This document shows, one piece after another, positions 49,901-60,464 of a stretch of DNA of 64,000 nucleotides. This DNA comes from Pycnopodia helianthoides (Eukaryota > Echinodermata > Asteroidea > Forcipulatida > Asteriidae), in the NCBI GenBank assembly GCA_032158295.1, contig CM063254.1:19730147-19794146 (forward strand). Direction: 5' to 3'. Below the pieces are notes generated by a model. That model did no database searches, was not told the origin of the DNA, and worked only from the letters and a program-made list of their open reading frames with translations. The first letter of the stretch is position 1. Every line of letters begins with the position of its first letter. Position numbers and translations under genes: made by a program.

Positions 49901-51074
49901 AAAGTAAGAAAGTAAATTCGAAAGACACACCCAAGTGGCGGACTTTTTCTAAAGTAAAATGAAAGAACACGCCCACCCAGAGTACATAAGTTGCAGGAAA
50001 ACGTATATGGTTTGCACAATATGTTTCCACAAGTAGATAATAATAGAATTTTACAAATTTGTTTAAATGCGTCAAACACTTTATTTCATCGGACTTGTTG
50101 ACTGCACGACTAAAACAAACTGCACCAGTAGCGTGATATTTCAGATAAATCCAACGAATATGTTTTATTAACTAAACATGAGTTTGACGACGAGTGCTTG
50201 TTTATATCAAATCCACATGACGCTTGGCAAATTGTTCAAAAACATTATCCAACATCAAGAAACTGAAAAACACCGTATGCTACTCTATACTTATTCGGAA
50301 CGAAAGAACATTATTATTTTTGTCTGGCGCAAAATGAAACTTGAACATTATTTGTTTGGCAAATAAAGCACTATTTATACTATTATTCGTGTCGTCTGGT
50401 ATAGATTTTTTTTAATGTAAATTAGTGTAAATTGACTTTAATATTGGCTGCACTTATAAGACTAAAACATAAAATTCAATACACCGTGCATTTTTCGTTA
50501 AAGTGGAAGGTTATTGTGTGTGTTTTGTCCAAACTGAAACTCATACGAATTTATAAAAAAAGGAAACCTCTTTTCTTTTTTAACGAAAGGTTCATATGTG
50601 AAATGTTCATTATTTGTGAAATGTGGACTTACCTTTCGAGTACGGATCATGCCTGTCGATTAGTCCGTGGGTGTAGTCACTTCGAGGGAATGGGTAAGGT
50701 GGCGGGCTTGAGAACGCACCGGACCCGTAGCTGATCGGTGTTGGAGCCGGCAGGCCCGTGTGCACCGGCTGGTCGTAGTACGAATTATACGGCGAGTTGA
50801 CATGCGTTGCGTAGGTAGGACTGGGTAGCGTTGGTGTAGGTCTGGCTGGCCCGTTCATGGTCAATCTACTGCCTAAGATGTTGTCAATATAGAAAGGGGT
50901 ATGTTGCTGTCCAGTTCCATTGTGTAAAGAGTTTAAAGGTTGGAGGGCAGTAGGGGCTCCTAGTGGAGATAAACCCTGCCCAACCAGTCCATGATGATGG
51001 TTCATATGGGGGTAGTTATGATGAAGGTTCATGCTTGACGGTGGCGGTGGCCCTGGGTATTGTAGGGTAGACAT
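37761..51074 (-). CDS. HHEX: HHEX homeobox transcription factor, complete, four coding exons
   Basis: Exons 51074-50633, 42222-42038, 39037-38987 and 37937-37761 join to 855 nt, giving 284 residues. Residues 1-147 are Pro/His/Tyr-rich and contain an eh1-like Groucho-binding motif PFYIDNILG at 60-68 (human PFYIEDILG) and YPFPRSDYTHGL near 127. The homeodomain is residues 166-225, with Phe8 at 173, Trp48 at 213, Gln50 at 215, Asn51 at 216 and Arg53 at 218. The preceding PFIQRPLHKRKGGQVRFSND is nearly identical to human HHEX. The tail is acidic (GDSDEN, GESLEDKEA). HHEX proteins are nuclear, mostly repressive, and act in anterior endoderm and blood/endothelial precursors of vertebrates; the role here is inferred. 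The intron between homeodomain positions 44 and 45 and the 51-nt third exon agree with vertebrate HHEX as I recall it. The first in-frame ATG is 51074 (A at -3). Confidence 0.97.
37938..38986 (-). other. HHEX intron 3
   Basis: This 1,049-bp intron contains a G run near 38054-38063. No gene or identifiable repeat was found. Confidence 0.7.
38987..39037 (-). CDS. HHEX: HHEX coding exon 3 (recognition helix)
   Basis: This 51-nt, phase 0/0 exon encodes VKTWFQNRRAKWRRVKQ, the DNA-recognition helix. The acceptor is CTCAATAG and the donor CAG|GTAAGA. It is too small to appear as a free open frame. Confidence 0.97.
39476..39483. promoter_or_regulatory. CRE/ATF palindrome TGACGTCA (2 of 7)
   Basis: Context GTGACGTCAC, itself a 10-bp palindrome, 439 bp upstream of HHEX exon 3. 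Confidence 0.4.
42020..42027. promoter_or_regulatory. CRE/ATF palindrome TGACGTCA (3 of 7)
   Basis: Context ATGACGTCAT, starting 10 bp inside HHEX intron 2 from the exon 2 donor. Confidence 0.4.
42038..42222 (-). CDS. HHEX: HHEX coding exon 2 (most of the homeodomain)
   Basis: This 185-nt exon encodes residues 148-209, from PGKPFLWNPFIQ through helix 1 and helix 2 to LSERQ. The acceptor is TTGTTACAG and the donor CAG|GTAATT. A perfect CRE palindrome lies 10 bp into the following intron. Confidence 0.97.
43501..43968. promoter_or_regulatory. GC-richer block in HHEX intron 1, candidate cis-regulatory module
   Basis: The block contrasts with its AT-rich surroundings and is open on the plus strand for 155 codons without an ATG at its head, and on the minus strand for 93 codons from an ATG at 43820. 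No protein family is recognisable in either. It contains a forkhead-type site (CAATAAACAAG). I favour a regulatory element over a coding exon. Confidence 0.3.
44921..44940. repeat. 20-base poly(A) run
   Basis: Uninterrupted A run in HHEX intron 1; possibly the tail of an old retroposed sequence, though no body was recognised. Confidence 0.9.
47270..47277. promoter_or_regulatory. CRE/ATF palindrome TGACGTCA (4 of 7)
   Basis: Context ATGACGTCAT within HHEX intron 1. Confidence 0.4.
50633..51074 (-). CDS. HHEX: HHEX coding exon 1
   Basis: This 442-nt exon encodes residues 1-147 plus one base. MSTLQYPGPPPP recalls the human MQYPHPG start. The eh1 motif and the PFPR..DYTH segment lie here. The frame stays open upstream to 51152 but contains no earlier ATG. 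The donor is AAAG|GTAAGT. Confidence 0.96.
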
Positions 51075-51700
51075 GATCAGCAAACCCAAAACAACTTTTT
51101 TTTCAGAGTAAGTTTTCCCCCAACATGAGGATAGTACTGATTGAGCGAACACTAATTAGTGCCGATAACACAGCTTAGCACGCGATCTCTTTACTGAGTG
51201 AAGGAAGAGCTGAAGTCAGACAGATACACCGCAGAAGTCTGGCAATGAAAGCAATTCTACAGCAACCGGTTGAAGTTTTACAGCTTGCTGGGTTTGAGTA
51301 TTCGGTGTTCAGCGTTTTACAGCTAGCTGAGGTATCACCATGTGATATTGACTATGCATGTAATGTAGGTTATCAAAAACACTGTGACTGTACCCGTACA
51401 GTTTAGCTACAACACCGTGTCATGATGTAGAGTTAAGTAGACAAACACTGGACGCAAGTTTCTGTGAGTGGCTCCTTTACACCCAAACACCACCATCTGA
51501 ACCACACATGGGGGAGGGGCTATACACAACTTCAACTCGACAAATTGGTTTCTAATTCAGGCGCTGTCAATTACGCACTTTAGCAATGACATCCGGGGTC
51601 TTCGGCACGAGTGAAGCATTCTGAGTTGCTGATTGGTTTAGAGCGGATGTCACAGCAGTGACGTAGGTGATGAGGGAAACACGGATGACCAAGTGGTAAT
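51075..51700 (-). promoter_or_regulatory. HHEX 5' leader and putative promoter region
   Basis: The region directly upstream of the HHEX start codon contains a short upstream ORF (51103-51126), CCAAT boxes in HHEX orientation at about 51543-51548 and 51632-51636 (AACCAATCAG), and a CRE-like TGACGTA near 51659. No convincing TATA box was seen. The transcription start is not determinable here. Confidence 0.4.
51103..51126 (-). CDS. Upstream ORF in HHEX leader (7 residues)
   Basis: ATG at 51126 opens the peptide MLGENLL, with TGA ending at 51103, 28 nt before the HHEX start. It exists only if the leader is colinear with the genome here. Such uORFs commonly dampen translation. Confidence 0.35.
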   Translation of the reverse strand: MLGENLL

Positions 51701-54307
51701 GTGTTGATACGTATATTGGTCCTAATGACACAATTAATCAGGCAGGTGTTATTAATTGATGTTCAGATTAGAGATCTGGACAAAACTACCTGCTGCAGAA
51801 CGGGGATCAACAGTGTGATGACCATGGGTGATTGTACACGGAAAGTTAAAAAAGTACAAAGAATTCTGAACCAAAAGCTCATGTCAGAAAAAAACCCTCA
51901 AATACTTCGTCAGTTTACAAACAAAGAATAAAGATAAACACAATGTGCATCATCTCAATTAGATTGCGTCTTCATCGGAAGAAAGGAACAACATCTCACG
52001 TACGAAATAACAAATATAGATATACTTGTAACTTTATAACTTGACACCATTCACTTGTCAAAATCATCAACACTCTTGCGTTTACGTTACGATGCAATAA
52101 AAATGTTGCTCATGATAATTATTGACATAAAATTACAGATGGGGTGGTACAATCTGTCAGCATTCAAGGGCAGATGTTTTGTGTTTGTTCCGAAGCGACT
52201 GCAGAAACGACACATTGCTAAGGGGGGTACGGGAGGGGGGAACTTTTTGACGTCATTCGCGGCATGTAAATACGGCGCCAACGTTTGTGACTAACTCGTC
52301 TGAACTCACAAGCCCGACCGTCAGGTCCTATTTTCTCTCTCTCCATATCTAGATAACTGACAAATCCACAACAACAAATTTCAAAACTGCAAATATTGGC
52401 AACAGTTTTTAATTTGCCAATCAACCGTTTGAAGTATCTGTACGCACTGGTGCCCCCTAAAATTACCGCCACATGATCTAGCCGGGACTGAATTGAGGGG
52501 AATGTACTATCTCGAAAAACTTGTAAGCCCTAAGCGGGCCCCGTAAGGAGTTAAGGGGAAATGGAACATGATTCACCCCCAAATTTCAGCACAGCATGTT
52601 CCCTCTACCACTACCCCCTTGTACGTTCCCTAGGGTATCAGCTTATTGCACCCTCTCAATCACTCCATGTGTGCATGAACTGCAAACAGATTGGGCCAAA
52701 TAGATGCCATCTTGGAGTAACAAAAATAAGGTCGGAGCAACAACTTCAAGAAAATTCAAACCATTCATGGTGAATGTACACGTGATCAGAGTGACGTAAC
52801 CGAGTCTTTCATGAGTCGAGACAAATTCCAAACTTATTCAAGCAATTCTCAAACAAATTTCACTAATTACATTCTTCAGGTAATTTTTGAGGAGTAATCC
52901 TGGTTTGATTGATAAGATATTGTACAACTGCAAACATAGAAATCTAGAAGAAAACAAACGTTATTGTTGAGCTTTGAAGACATTTGTTGTAGACTCCTAA
53001 ATTAGTATTAATTCAATAAAATGCTAAGGAATACATGTTATGGGTTCAAAGCACAGAGATGAAGAAAACATAACCAAAAACAGAAAACAACTTTTAAAAT
53101 TTACTTTATGAAATGATCACACGTGATTTATCTGGGTATTAATAATTACTACGCCATCATTATCAGAATCTTCTACTGCATGGGTTCAGGGTCTTGATGA
53201 TTGTTTATTCGACTATTTACTTTACTGATAAGGATAAACAAGTAGTAATGAAGATACCTATAGATGGAACTTTACGACGTGTTTACCCTAAACACTAACT
53301 AATCAATTTATTGACATTAACTGTTTATCGTATAAGATTTGCAATTGCTGGCCTTATTAGTTCATGCATGTGGAATAGGACAATCAATAAACATGGCGAT
53401 TAACATGTGGTGTTGTGTTCACACTAAAGCAGAATATCAACCATGCTGAGCAAAACGTCTCATTAAAGACAACTTTGGAGTAAAATCCACGGTGCCAGGA
53501 CCTTTCATCACCCCGGTGTCTGAACCGTAACCGGCCTTCAAACCTTCTCATCAGCAATCAATATCTTGGATAATTTCATCTTCTTTTCCACTTTACCAAT
53601 ATCAAAAAGTTTAAAACATTCCAAGTTTTCTTCAGAAAAACAAATGATCGCCTCTTCTTCACAGATGTATTAAACTTAAGAGTTGATGTGCTTTAAATAG
53701 ATTTGAAAAATCGAAGTTTTGATCATCAGACTCAGAGAGTCCAATAATCTCCAGCCATTGCCTTAGAGACTGACAGGAAGTTCTTGTTATTTTTGACCGT
53801 TCGTCTTAGTGTATTATTGATCTAATTACTCTCCAATTAGATTTGATATGAGTAATCTACTTCTTCAATTGCTTTATTTTTAATATCCCAGCTTTACATC
53901 GATCCAGGTCTCTGTGTAGCTCTGCAACCTAAGACTTGACGGGGGGAAGGTTAAAGATGTGTTTTTTGTAGTGTCATCGTAGGGTCGAAATGAAGGTTTA
54001 ACCCCTCAAGAAGTTATAAGGAACATAGCAGAATCTTCCCCTAACTAATGAATTCAAGGGAAAAGTGTCTCTTGCAATCGAAAGGAAGATGTCAATAAAT
54101 ATGTTGATGATTGGCGATAGAAAAACGTCTTCAATTTAAATGAAGGTAGCATCATTGCATCATTTTACACAAACACTTATTCACACATTTCAAGCACTGC
54201 ATCTTCGTACAACTATCTCGGTCAACGACATCTACCCATGACTCGACATCTTCGTTCCTCCTCCCTCAATCTCTTGCAACGACCCTCACTACCTCCAAGG
54301 ACATCAT
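51701..54307. other. HHEX upstream DNA
   Basis: AT-rich, containing a CRE palindrome at 52248-52255. No gene or clear transposon was recognised. Confidence 0.5.
52248..52255. promoter_or_regulatory. CRE/ATF palindrome TGACGTCA (5 of 7)
   Basis: Context TTGACGTCAT, about 1.2 kb upstream of the HHEX start codon. Confidence 0.4.
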
Positions 54308-54440
54308 CAAGCAGCCTTCAGTATCGCTGCCTCATCTCCATGGACCAGCCTACCATCTCACAGAGACTGTGCACCAAGCAGCCTTCAGTATCGCTGCCTC
54401 ATCTCCATGGAGCAGCCTACCATCTCACAGAGACTGTGCA
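54308..54440. repeat. Tandem duplication, 67-bp unit
   Basis: Two copies (54308-54374, 54375-54440), near identical, each containing AGCAGCCTTCAGTATCGCTG and CCATCTCACAGAGACTGTGC. The surrounding C-rich sense strand followed by TTACCTAACCTCCCCCCTTT looks like the 3' part of an unidentified dispersed element. Confidence 0.85.
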
Positions 54441-56434
54441 TCAGTTGAACTTTTTAAGAGCAGTCAAAGATTTTAATAGTATCTTGCTATTGAAGTAGCT
54501 TTTTGTTTTACCCTTTACCTAACCTCCCCCCTTTTTAGGCTGACAGTATACTATATTACTCGATAATTACTCTTAATCTTTGCACTTGTGTTTTTGTAGT
54601 TTTTAAATCATGTTTTCTTCTAATGTCTTGTATGCAGTATTTTCCATAGTGCTTTGATGCCTTTTCCCGGCAATTATTACACTGCATACCTTTATATTGT
54701 TTTTATTATTTCTATTACATTATTATAGTCATCCATGTTGACATTGAAGCTTGACACGCACAGCTAAATCAAACGACAATCTAGCCCTTCATTCTTCAAC
54801 ATCTCTAATCTTATTGTACCACACAGACATCACCAGAGAAAATAACGAGAAGTTAAAACAAATGGTGAAAGGTGCTCTGCACGATAAGTCCCAAAAAGAC
54901 ACTCTCAAGTGATTAATATGACCTTGCATATTGCTTCAAACACTCACTTCCTGATTGTTACAGCGTAGGGTGTTATTACAAGTGCAATGGTTTTGTCTAT
55001 TATCTGAAGTCTTCCTTCTTTTGTCTACAATGTCTGTCTATTTCCTCCATGACAAGTTTTAAATAAGCAATCGTGCCTAAACTATTGTGGCCAATAACAG
55101 GATGCTCAAGAATCAAAAGAGGGGCAATCGTTTTGGTTTCATAACACCATTGAAGCTATCACTATTCAAGAATTCCGGTAACTACTAAATCTATTCAATA
55201 TATATTACAGATTTAAGGATCTACTGACTTCACTTTACGTGTGCTCTCACTGTACGTCAAGATGATTGCTTCTACATTTCGTCTGATTATGTTGGCGCTT
55301 TAAACCCCTTTCCTAAACTGTCAGAAAGCTCTTGTCATACGAGTGGTTTACTGAAGTATTATAGAGAATGGATCAAGTTATTCTTAAAAAGTGAAATTAT
55401 GATTCATAGTAATAAATCGCTAAACAAAAATGTTAAGAATCCTATAGAAAACACCAAAATCTACCAGATAAATTAATGACGTCATGATGGTCAGGTCATG
55501 GATTGATAGTTTCTAAAAGTTCCACTAGGCTTTTAATAATTCAACATTGCAATCCGCCCCCTTATGCAGGACGTTCCTCCCCTTTACTTTACCCTATCTT
55601 TGCCTGCATGGATTCTAAATAAGGTACTTGTGGAAATGCTAAGTGGAAAAAAATACCGCTCATAAATCAAAGCTCATTAGAGTTATTGTTGCTGGAGGCG
55701 TGTTTATCGTTCCAGTCTTCAGTTTAAGCCAGATTTATCTAAAGGTGTAAGCAATGTGCTAGCAAGTGATATACCATGAATTGACCTCAAGCTGTGACGG
55801 GTTACGAAGTGTAAATCGCTCCCCTCGACCACCACCACTCACTCCATGATGCGGTCCTCGGGCACGCGCCCCAGGAAACATCTGGTCGGTGATAACTGCT
55901 CGGGTTGATTGTTTTAGCACGAATTGAGGAAATGGGTCCACAAATGCTGTCTCTACAAGCTACAGATACTGCTTGGATTGTCGGTTTATGCTCTGTCCAA
56001 GGTTATGCAAGTCCACAAGGATGTACATACTGCGATTTCATTAGGACTGTATATCTATATTCAATTATACTGAGTGTAAATGCACTATGACTGCAAGGTT
56101 GTACACGAAAGTAAAACAATTATATTTACTACAATTATTACTCGTCGAAAACTGTCGTGATTTTCATCAACTCTGATTTGTCATTTATGGGATTACTTTC
56201 TGTTTTTCAGTCAATCCTTGTAATTTTCGGGACGTTTAATTCGCTTCGGTTGATAATTTACAATAATATCCTGCTGGTACTAGTCATCTTAATCATTGTA
56301 TTCAAAACTTTAATTTAAAGTCATTTTATATTAGATTATCTATAAACAGCTAGTACCCATTCGGTCTGTTTTCAATACAGCTGGAAATATCATACTTTCA
56401 ATAAACAATTTGAAAGGTATCAGTCTGTTAGGAT
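54441..56434. other. Intergenic DNA upstream of HHEX
   Basis: Nothing is recognisable except a CRE palindrome at 55477-55484. Confidence 0.5.
55477..55484. promoter_or_regulatory. CRE/ATF palindrome TGACGTCA (6 of 7)
   Basis: Context ATGACGTCAT, about 4.4 kb upstream of the HHEX start codon. Confidence 0.4.
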
Positions 56435-56819
56435 TTGAAGGCAGTGGATACTTTTGGTAATTACTCAAGAAATACATTACCATAAAAACTTACTTGGTAA
56501 GGAGCACCTGAGAGCTGCTGATAGTATAAAACATTGTGAGAAACGACTCCCTCTGAAGTAATGTAGTGTTTGAGAAAGAGGTAATTTCCCTCTAAAATAT
56601 TTGAATCTGAGAAAGACTTCAGGTATGAAGCCTTTTCTCAGGCATTTGAAAGTAAACAATTCTGTTGGGTGTTGTTTCTTTCATTATTTTCCTTCAACTT
56701 CGATGACCAATATTGAGCCCCGAATTTTCACAGGTTTGTTATTTTATGCATATGTTGGGATACACCAAGTGGGGATACCAGTCTTTGACAATTACTAAAG
56801 GAGTATATCCTGCCTTTAA
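56435..56819 (-). mobile_element. TTAA-flanked MITE family B, copy 3 (inverted)
   Basis: Reverse complement of copies 1 and 2: AGGCAGTGGATACTTTTGG at the left end, ACCAGTCTTTGACAATTAC and ATCCTGCCTTTAA at the right, TTAA at 56816-56819 and TTGA at the left end. It is 385 bp, the longest copy, with a central palindromic stretch around TTTGAATCTGAG. Confidence 0.85.
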
Positions 56820-56861
56820 ATTTGATTTCAACTTATAGCTTACATGGTCTCTCTTTGACAA

Positions 56862-56869
56862 TGACGTCA
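56862..56869. promoter_or_regulatory. CRE/ATF palindrome TGACGTCA (7 of 7)
   Basis: Context ATGACGTCAT, 43 bp beyond the end of the family B MITE copy 3. Confidence 0.35.
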
Positions 56870-57660
56870 TCAATCTAATCTGACCTTAACTTAACATGAT
56901 ATATTTGTATGATTGCACGATTTCACGCTGGTATACAGCATCGTGGGGTATTAGCTCCATGGTAACATGATGGTTACCAGTCATTTGAATATGTTACGAT
57001 AACCAGTATACAGCAAATAAACTTGGCTTCTTTCCGGTTTTCTTTCTACCCATGAACCTTTGACTATTCATACCCATGTAGGTCTAAATAGACGATGAAT
57101 ATTGATAAATAATATAAATTGGCAACTATTATCAAAGATTTACAATTCATTAACCTTCCTGTGCATTTGAAATCAGTGACATGATTTTATATTCTGCAAA
57201 TCGATTGAAACGTCAACCACATAGCAACGAATAAAGGAAAATTAACAATCTAAAAAAATGCAAACCAGTCAGCCAATTTATGCTCCCCGGGGCTTTAAGT
57301 TTCTAGACAAAAACTTGAAACACAAATGCTCTACGTCAGCTTATTATCTTTCATTTTCAGTTGTCGAATTGTGATTTGTGTCTATGGCGACAAAGTACAA
57401 CGTTGACAATAACACAACTATAGTGGGTCTTTATTTACTCTCTTTGAATCAAGATAAGGTACAGCAATGGTAATGCTGAAATTTGTGTTGCTACAACTCA
57501 CTGTGCAGAGCCACGGAGGACAACTGCATTTAAAATAGTGTTTTTTATTGTTTAATTTTTAATTACTTTAAGAAGAATGCACCTTTTTCCATGGACTGAA
57601 TGGTTTATGGTACAATTCTAAACTTGTATTGTCTCTTAATTAATTGACTTACGAGTTCCC

Positions 57661-57784
57661 CCAAACAAACAAACAAACAAACAAACAAACAAACAAACAA
57701 ACAAACAAACAAACAATCAAACAAACAAACAAACAACCGTACCCAACAAACAAAACAAACAAAACACAAACAAACAAACAAACC
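57661..57784. repeat. (CAAA)n microsatellite
   Basis: About 30 AAAC units with a few interruptions (AATC, CCGTACCC). The minus strand reads as Phe/Val/Cys/Leu repeats, which is a by-product. Confidence 0.95.
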
Positions 57785-58824
57785 CTTAAAAACCAAAACA
57801 TGTAATGTTCAGTCATTCAGAGATTGATTAAACAATAGTTTGATTTCTTTACGCTAGATAATCTGCAATTTATAGCTAACTTTCCCTGTTTGAACCCCCT
57901 TAAAAGGTTGTAATCTTCGGCTTTAATGTCCCCATTCTCATGGATCAACTAGAGTGAAACAACTACAGCCGATCCCAAAGGACGAGGAAGATTGAATAAT
58001 TTATGTATAATTTACGACTTTCAGCCAAGCCAGTAATTAACCCAACACACTCTGCCATGCCTTGGCAAGTTATTTTGCAATACAGGAAATATTAAAATAA
58101 TAGACCAGCCCAACAAGAGCACGATGGCACACACGGTACTGTGGTTTAACCTTTGACCTGTCCCATCATTCCTTGACAAGGCGTGATCGCAAAACAGCTT
58201 TGGTGTTTTCTTTTCTTTTTTGTGTTATCAAAGCGGAAATATGGGCACACAGTGATAATAACAGAGTGATCCGGTACTTTGAATGTCCTTCAACTTCAAC
58301 AACCTCGTTTAATTTATTGCCGATGTTTCCTTTTGGAGTTATTATTGTTTTGAGTTTGCTAGAGGCTGTTTTCTCGTCAGTGTTGGCAGGGCTTATTGTA
58401 TTTCACTTTCTATTTCATGCAATTAGACCAAATGGTGCCCATTTTGTCTAACTTCACAGAACATTGACACAGCATTCTAGCTATACTGGTCTTTCGTTCT
58501 GAAGAAATTGAAGACAGGATTGTTGACTTTTTTTTAAAGAAGTGCTTTTGTGGAAATCAGAGTGAACTGTAATTTAGAACAGACAGTTTGGTTTGACTTG
58601 GTTCGTCTATGATTATAATGATAATCAAAAGGTTCAAACTGATTCCATAAGATGTGTTACATCCTTGAGTCACTAAACAGAATTTAACTGCCGAGGTCAT
58701 TTAGTATAATTGCTTAATAAACATATTGCAAGGACAAAAAACAAATAATATTCTTTATCCTAGATGCAAAAATTACTTATACCATGCTTATATTAATTAA
58801 CAGAACTCAAAACAGCATAAGTTG

Positions 58825-58950
58825 TCATTACCAGTGGATTATTGTTCGAACCCCACTCCCCTACCATCAACCACCGACTGAATCCAACGTTGGGTTGAAG
58901 TGTATTTCAGGAGTAAACGACGTAAATTAGGTAAGAGAAGGCCCTCTATT
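58825..58950 (+). repeat. tRNA-derived SINE remnant
   Basis: B-box-like TGTTCGAACCC at 58843-58853 followed by a tail sharing CAGGAGTAAA with the SINE at 1020-1265. Confidence 0.5.
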
Positions 58951-59631
58951 GGTAAAAATATCAGAGCTGCATTATTGGGAACGATGATCTAGATGTCAGT
59001 CTAGGGAAAGGTGTGTGGATACGTCTTTCAAAGACTGTACATGTATTTAGACGATTATTATAAGGTAGCATTGAAGCCTTCACAGTGGTCAATGTGAAAA
59101 GCGACCTCTAGCGTCCAAGTTACTTCAACTCGCAAAGGCAGGTTTGTTCCCAGAATGATTGTCACAGAGGAGATTCTTGATAGAGTTGCACAAGATTAAT
59201 ACGACACTAATTAGTTTATAATATGCCAGCCGTTAAACCAAGTTTATAACTCAATATTAAATTTTGCCTAGATGTTGATTTAATGGCAGATCTTGGATTT
59301 CAGATAGCGGGGACAGACCTGAAGACAATTTCCTTGGTTTAATCAATCCTTAATTAATACATTGCACGACTAAAATAAATGCCCATTGCATGGGGTGGTT
59401 GTGAAACGTAAGCGAGACAGACAGAATAAATCACCGGGGGTTATGTGCCGATTGCCCGGTGGCTTTCTAGAATAGACACGCTCGGCACGATCAAAGTCTT
59501 CGGAAATAGTCCTTTCTCCAACGAAGTCTGTTTAAATAGCGCGAGTCCAATAATTCAAAACACAATGGAAAGAAATACCCTCATAATATCAGAAATCAGA
59601 AGAAGAATTTTTTCTTCAAAACTTCGCTCGA

Positions 59632-59659
59632 CCCAGCGGTCTCATCCAAGACCGCTGGG
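59632..59659. repeat. Perfect 11-bp stem hairpin
   Basis: CCCAGCGGTCT and AGACCGCTGGG separated by a 6-nt loop (CATCCA). There is no U-run on either side, and no RNA gene family was recognised. Confidence 0.85.
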
Positions 59660-59867
59660 GTGGGCTGAAGAGTACAAATTCCTGTTCAATCCATGTGATG
59701 CACGATGGGACTCACACCACGTACAAACTATTCTATTTAAACAAAATTACAAGAAGAATAAATCTATTCAGATAAAATATTCATGTTGCGATCGAACCCT
59801 ATTTTCAGTACAAGGCAAAGAATGACAATATTTGCAACAATGCAATGGAGTTACACAGTTAAAGCAT

Positions 59868-59955
59868 GGAGCTATAGCTCCATGGTTAGAGCTACCTGAT
59901 TATTGATAGTCGAATCTTTCGTAAACAGGAAGAGGTGACCTGGGGTTATGAGGTC
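59868..59955 (+). repeat. tRNA-like A-box remnant
   Basis: TAGCTCCATGGTTAGAGC (59875-59892) is a strong polymerase III A box with tRNA D-arm layout, but the expected B box is decayed (GGGGTTATGAGG). It is therefore a SINE remnant and not a tRNA gene. Confidence 0.45.
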
Positions 59956-60446
59956 AGTGGAGTGTCAATGAGCATGCGTACACATCAGTCCACCCCAGCG
60001 CCTTTGCTTCCAGGACCCCGCTGGGACAGAGCGAATTTCAACAAAACAAAACAAATTGACGATTTTTTTTGAGGGAGGAATTGAGGTTATTATTACCTGT
60101 GGTGGCGAGTAATTCTAAACCGAAAGATTAACATGAGATTTACCAGGCTGGATTGTCTTCCTGGTTCAATTCTTAGAACATCAACAAATAAAACCTGATG
60201 CAAAGGTCAAAAAACCACCGCAGTAAAATAAAACCTTATACAAAATCATACATCATATCTACAGCAAAACGATTACAAATTGAGCCAAATTTTGTTGTTG
60301 TTTTTGACGATTTGTTTTCTTTCAAATCTGCAAAAAATAGTGAAGTTCATGGAAATCAGATTTCCGTCTATTAATTTTTCCCCCTGCTTTTTGTGTGGAA
60401 CAGGGATCAGCATGCCGACAAAAAAAAAAATTCTCTGATAGCTAGC

Positions 60447-60464
60447 TAGCGCCCTCTTGCGGCA
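60447..60464 (-). promoter_or_regulatory. CTCF-like motif
   Basis: TAGCGCCCTCTTGCGGCA is a close by-eye match to the reverse complement of the CTCF core, with the central GCGCCCTCT intact. A second CTCF-like site lies at 10203-10220 on the other side of HHEX. Confidence 0.4.

Larger units (their letters stand above)
42223..50632 (-). other. HHEX intron 1 (8.4 kb)
   Basis: This large first intron is notably poor in recognisable transposons. Contents: a GC-richer block at 43.50-43.96 kb, a 20-base A run at 44921-44940, a CRE palindrome at 47270-47277, and otherwise AT-rich DNA. No nested gene was recognised. The length and low repeat load suit an enhancer-bearing intron (inference). Confidence 0.6.

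Noticed and set aside
56601..56798. 65-codon frame near 56.7 kb
   Set aside because: It falls entirely inside MITE family B copy 3.
57605..57796. Open frame with Phe/Val/Cys/Leu repeats, minus strand
   Set aside because: A direct translation of the (CAAA)n microsatellite.
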